The translations under genes and the position numbers were made by a program. Positions 62,354 to 64,000 of a stretch of 64,000 bases of DNA are shown piece by piece. Source of the stretch: Homalodisca vitripennis (lineage: Eukaryota > Arthropoda > Insecta > Hemiptera > Cicadellidae); assembly GCF_021130785.1 (NCBI RefSeq), contig NC_060207.1:6461001-6525000 (forward strand). Reading direction: 5' to 3'. The notes under the pieces were generated by a model. The model did not search any database. It saw only the letters and a list, made by a program, of their open reading frames with translations, and was not told the origin of the DNA. The stretch's first letter is position 1. Every line of letters starts with the position of its first letter.

Positions 62354-64000
62354 AAATACCAAAATCTGCCGAAGCTCATCCAAATTATTATGATACGAAT
62401 TTTTGTTCTTTCTATAAAAAATTTTGTTTAAATCTACAAAATGAAATTAGCAGAACAAAAAATAGTTATTATCGTAAAAAAATTAATGTAGCTAATGGAG
62501 ATACATCACTTCAATGGAAAATTGTAAATAGTTTAAGTGGAACCTCCTCTAGAGGATCAGTTGAAAAAGTAGAACTGGATAGCGGGGAAATTTTATCAGA
62601 TCCACAAGTTGTAGCGGACATAGTAAATCAATACTTCGCTGAAGTTCAGTCTAATCAATCCGTTAATGTAGATAATAATTTTCTTTTACAGCAAAGGTTA
62701 TCATCTTTTTTCATACTTCCCACTAACGAAAATGAAGTTTCAGAAATCATTAAACAATTAAAAAAATAAAAAATCAGCAGGTTTTGATAATATTGATACA
62801 TTTTTAATTAAGCGCATTTCTCATGTAATATCTCCTGTTGTAACTAAAATAATAAATTTAAGTTTTTCATCTGGTGTTTTTCCTCGCAATCTAAAGTCAA
62901 GCGTAGTTGTTCCAATATATAAGAAAAATAAATCAATTAAGTTACATGATCTTCGCCCTATTAGTCTGCTTTCTGTGTTTTCAAAAATATTTGAGAAGAT
63001 AATGAAGGTTAGGTTAATTAATTATTTAAATAATATAGGTTATTTTAGTATTAGTCCATTTGGTTTTCGTAAAGGTAAATCTACTGAAGATGCTCTTGTA
63101 AACTTTACAACTATGATTTATTCTAGCTTAAATCAAGGGAAAAAATCAACTGGTCTGTTTATTGATTTTAAAAAGGCGTTTGACTTAGTTGACCATGAGA
63201 TTTTGCTGTTGAAATTGGAGGCGGCGGGAGTACGGGGCGTAGCCTTGAGTTGGTTCCGTGGTTTCATCACGGGCAGGGAGCAGCGGGTACGTGTCTGTCA
63301 GTCCGTCAGTGCATCCGTCAGTGCACCACTTCCGGTTTCATCTGGGGTACCGCAGGGAAGTGTAATCTCATCTACACTTTTCCTTATTTTTATAAATGAT
63401 TTGTTAGAAATAAATTTTAATGGGAAGGTTAGTGCGTTTGCTGACGATATTGCTTTGTTCTATTCAAATAAAAATGTGCAAGTGCTGAAAAATCAAATTT
63501 TAGAAGATTTATTATTATTAAAAAATTGGTGTACATTAAATAAAATGCAGGTAAATGTTGAAAAAATACAGTATGTAAATTTTAACTTTAATGATTTTAT
63601 TTTTGACCAAGACCTTAAGTATAATGCTTTAAATTGTGGAGAAATTGACTGTAATTGTAAGATAATTAAAAAAGAAGACAATTTTAAATACTTAGGAGTA
63701 ATTTTTGACTAGAAATTAACATGGGAAAATCACAATACAACTTTAAAAACCAAACTTAATTCATTAATCAGAAAGTTTTTTTTTTATTTTTTGCGATCAA
63801 GATTTGTTAAGAACTTTATATTTCGCTCTGGTTAATTCAAGAATAGAATACGGTATTATTTGCTGGGGGGGGGGACATATAAGTACTTAATAGAGAAATT
63901 AAGAGTAGTTCAGAACCATTTTATGAGAATTATTTTGTACAAACAGAGGAGAGATAGTTCTTTTCCACTTTTTTGTCGACTTAAAATATTGCCTTTACAG
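62354..64000 (+). mobile_element. 5'-truncated LINE (CR1/Jockey-type), runs off the window
   Basis: Sequence related to the second open frame of a non-LTR retrotransposon runs from about 62354 to the window end. No endonuclease domain is seen upstream, so the copy is 5'-truncated or its 5' part has decayed beyond recognition. Its 3' end and any tail lie outside the window. At least two frame breaks and one stop are present. Confidence 0.88.
62356..64000 (+). pseudogene. LINE reverse transcriptase (frameshifted, partial)
   Basis: The frame is open from 62356 to a stop at 62767-62769 in an A run. A one-base change of frame there restores homology at 62774 (SAGFDNID), and the longest intact piece is 62975-63712 (245 codons). 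In that piece: GFRKGKSTEDAL (residues 30-41), DFKKAFDLVDHEILL (64-78, first catalytic Asp), SGVPQGSVISSTLFLIFINDL (123-143) and FADDIALFY (155-163, the paired catalytic Asp). These are reverse transcriptase motifs of CR1/Jockey-type LINEs. A TAG at 63710-63712 interrupts just after YLGVIFD; homology continues (KLTWENH), then breaks again at T and G runs near 63777 and 63865. The part 63215-63360 is strikingly GC-rich compared with the rest. Confidence 0.85.

Noticed and set aside
62354..64000. Endogenous retrovirus or LTR element as source of the reverse transcriptase
   Set aside because: The motif set (FRKGKST, DFKKAFDLVDH, GVPQGSV, FADD) is that of non-LTR elements, and there are no LTRs, protease or integrase.

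Overview
The window looks like nuclear DNA of an invertebrate animal, most likely an insect. It is AT-rich, full of microsatellites, tandem arrays and decayed eukaryotic transposons (Tc1/mariner type, LINE, MITE), and has no operons, no ribosome-binding sites and no dense coding. A hemipteran-like insect would fit, but nothing here fixes the order. I see no intact host protein gene. The window reads as intergenic or deep-intronic sequence, with a few GC-richer islands that may be exons or conserved regulatory DNA.

Layout. 1-4 kb: AT-rich DNA with fragments of a dispersed short repeat and a 74-bp minisatellite. 4-6 kb: a (TA)n tract, a tRNA-like sequence on the minus strand and a 108-bp tandem array that stays open for 478 codons. 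10 kb: a ~73-bp array and a GC-rich first-exon candidate. 15.2-15.85 kb: a fold-back MITE with 193-bp arms and a TA target duplication. 18.2-19.5 kb: a 132-bp satellite split by a retroposon with a TTCAA-repeat tail. 20.7-21.45 kb: an 85/89-bp dimeric repeat, then an exon-like open segment behind a good splice acceptor. 24.8-30.35 kb: about 41 copies of a 135-bp satellite with a ~1.9-kb higher-order duplication. 31.6 kb: a 28-bp minisatellite. 37-39.5 kb: GC-rich islands. 39.8-45.9 kb: a pair of ~680-bp inverted repeats separated by 4.7 kb, whose inner ~290 bp are almost identical while the outer parts have diverged. 48.2 kb: two perfect interleaved inverted repeats. 52.1-54.1 kb: a 170-bp satellite. 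54.27-57.11 kb: a Tc1/mariner-superfamily element with 24-bp perfect terminal repeats and a broken transposase. 57.85-59.65 kb: a second, older mariner-like element with long terminal repeats and a heavily decayed transposase. 62.35-64.0 kb: a 5'-truncated, frameshifted LINE with a recognisable reverse transcriptase, running off the window end.

No set of genes acts together here. The coherent story is repeat turnover: seven or more tandem families of different period, at least four mobile elements of different age, and a dispersed 230-260-bp short repeat seen in many places. The strongest items for a second look are the inverted repeats with a hyper-conserved core, the interleaved stems at 48.2 kb, the sharp GC island inside the LINE reverse transcriptase, and the higher-order structure and uneven indel density of the 135-bp satellite.
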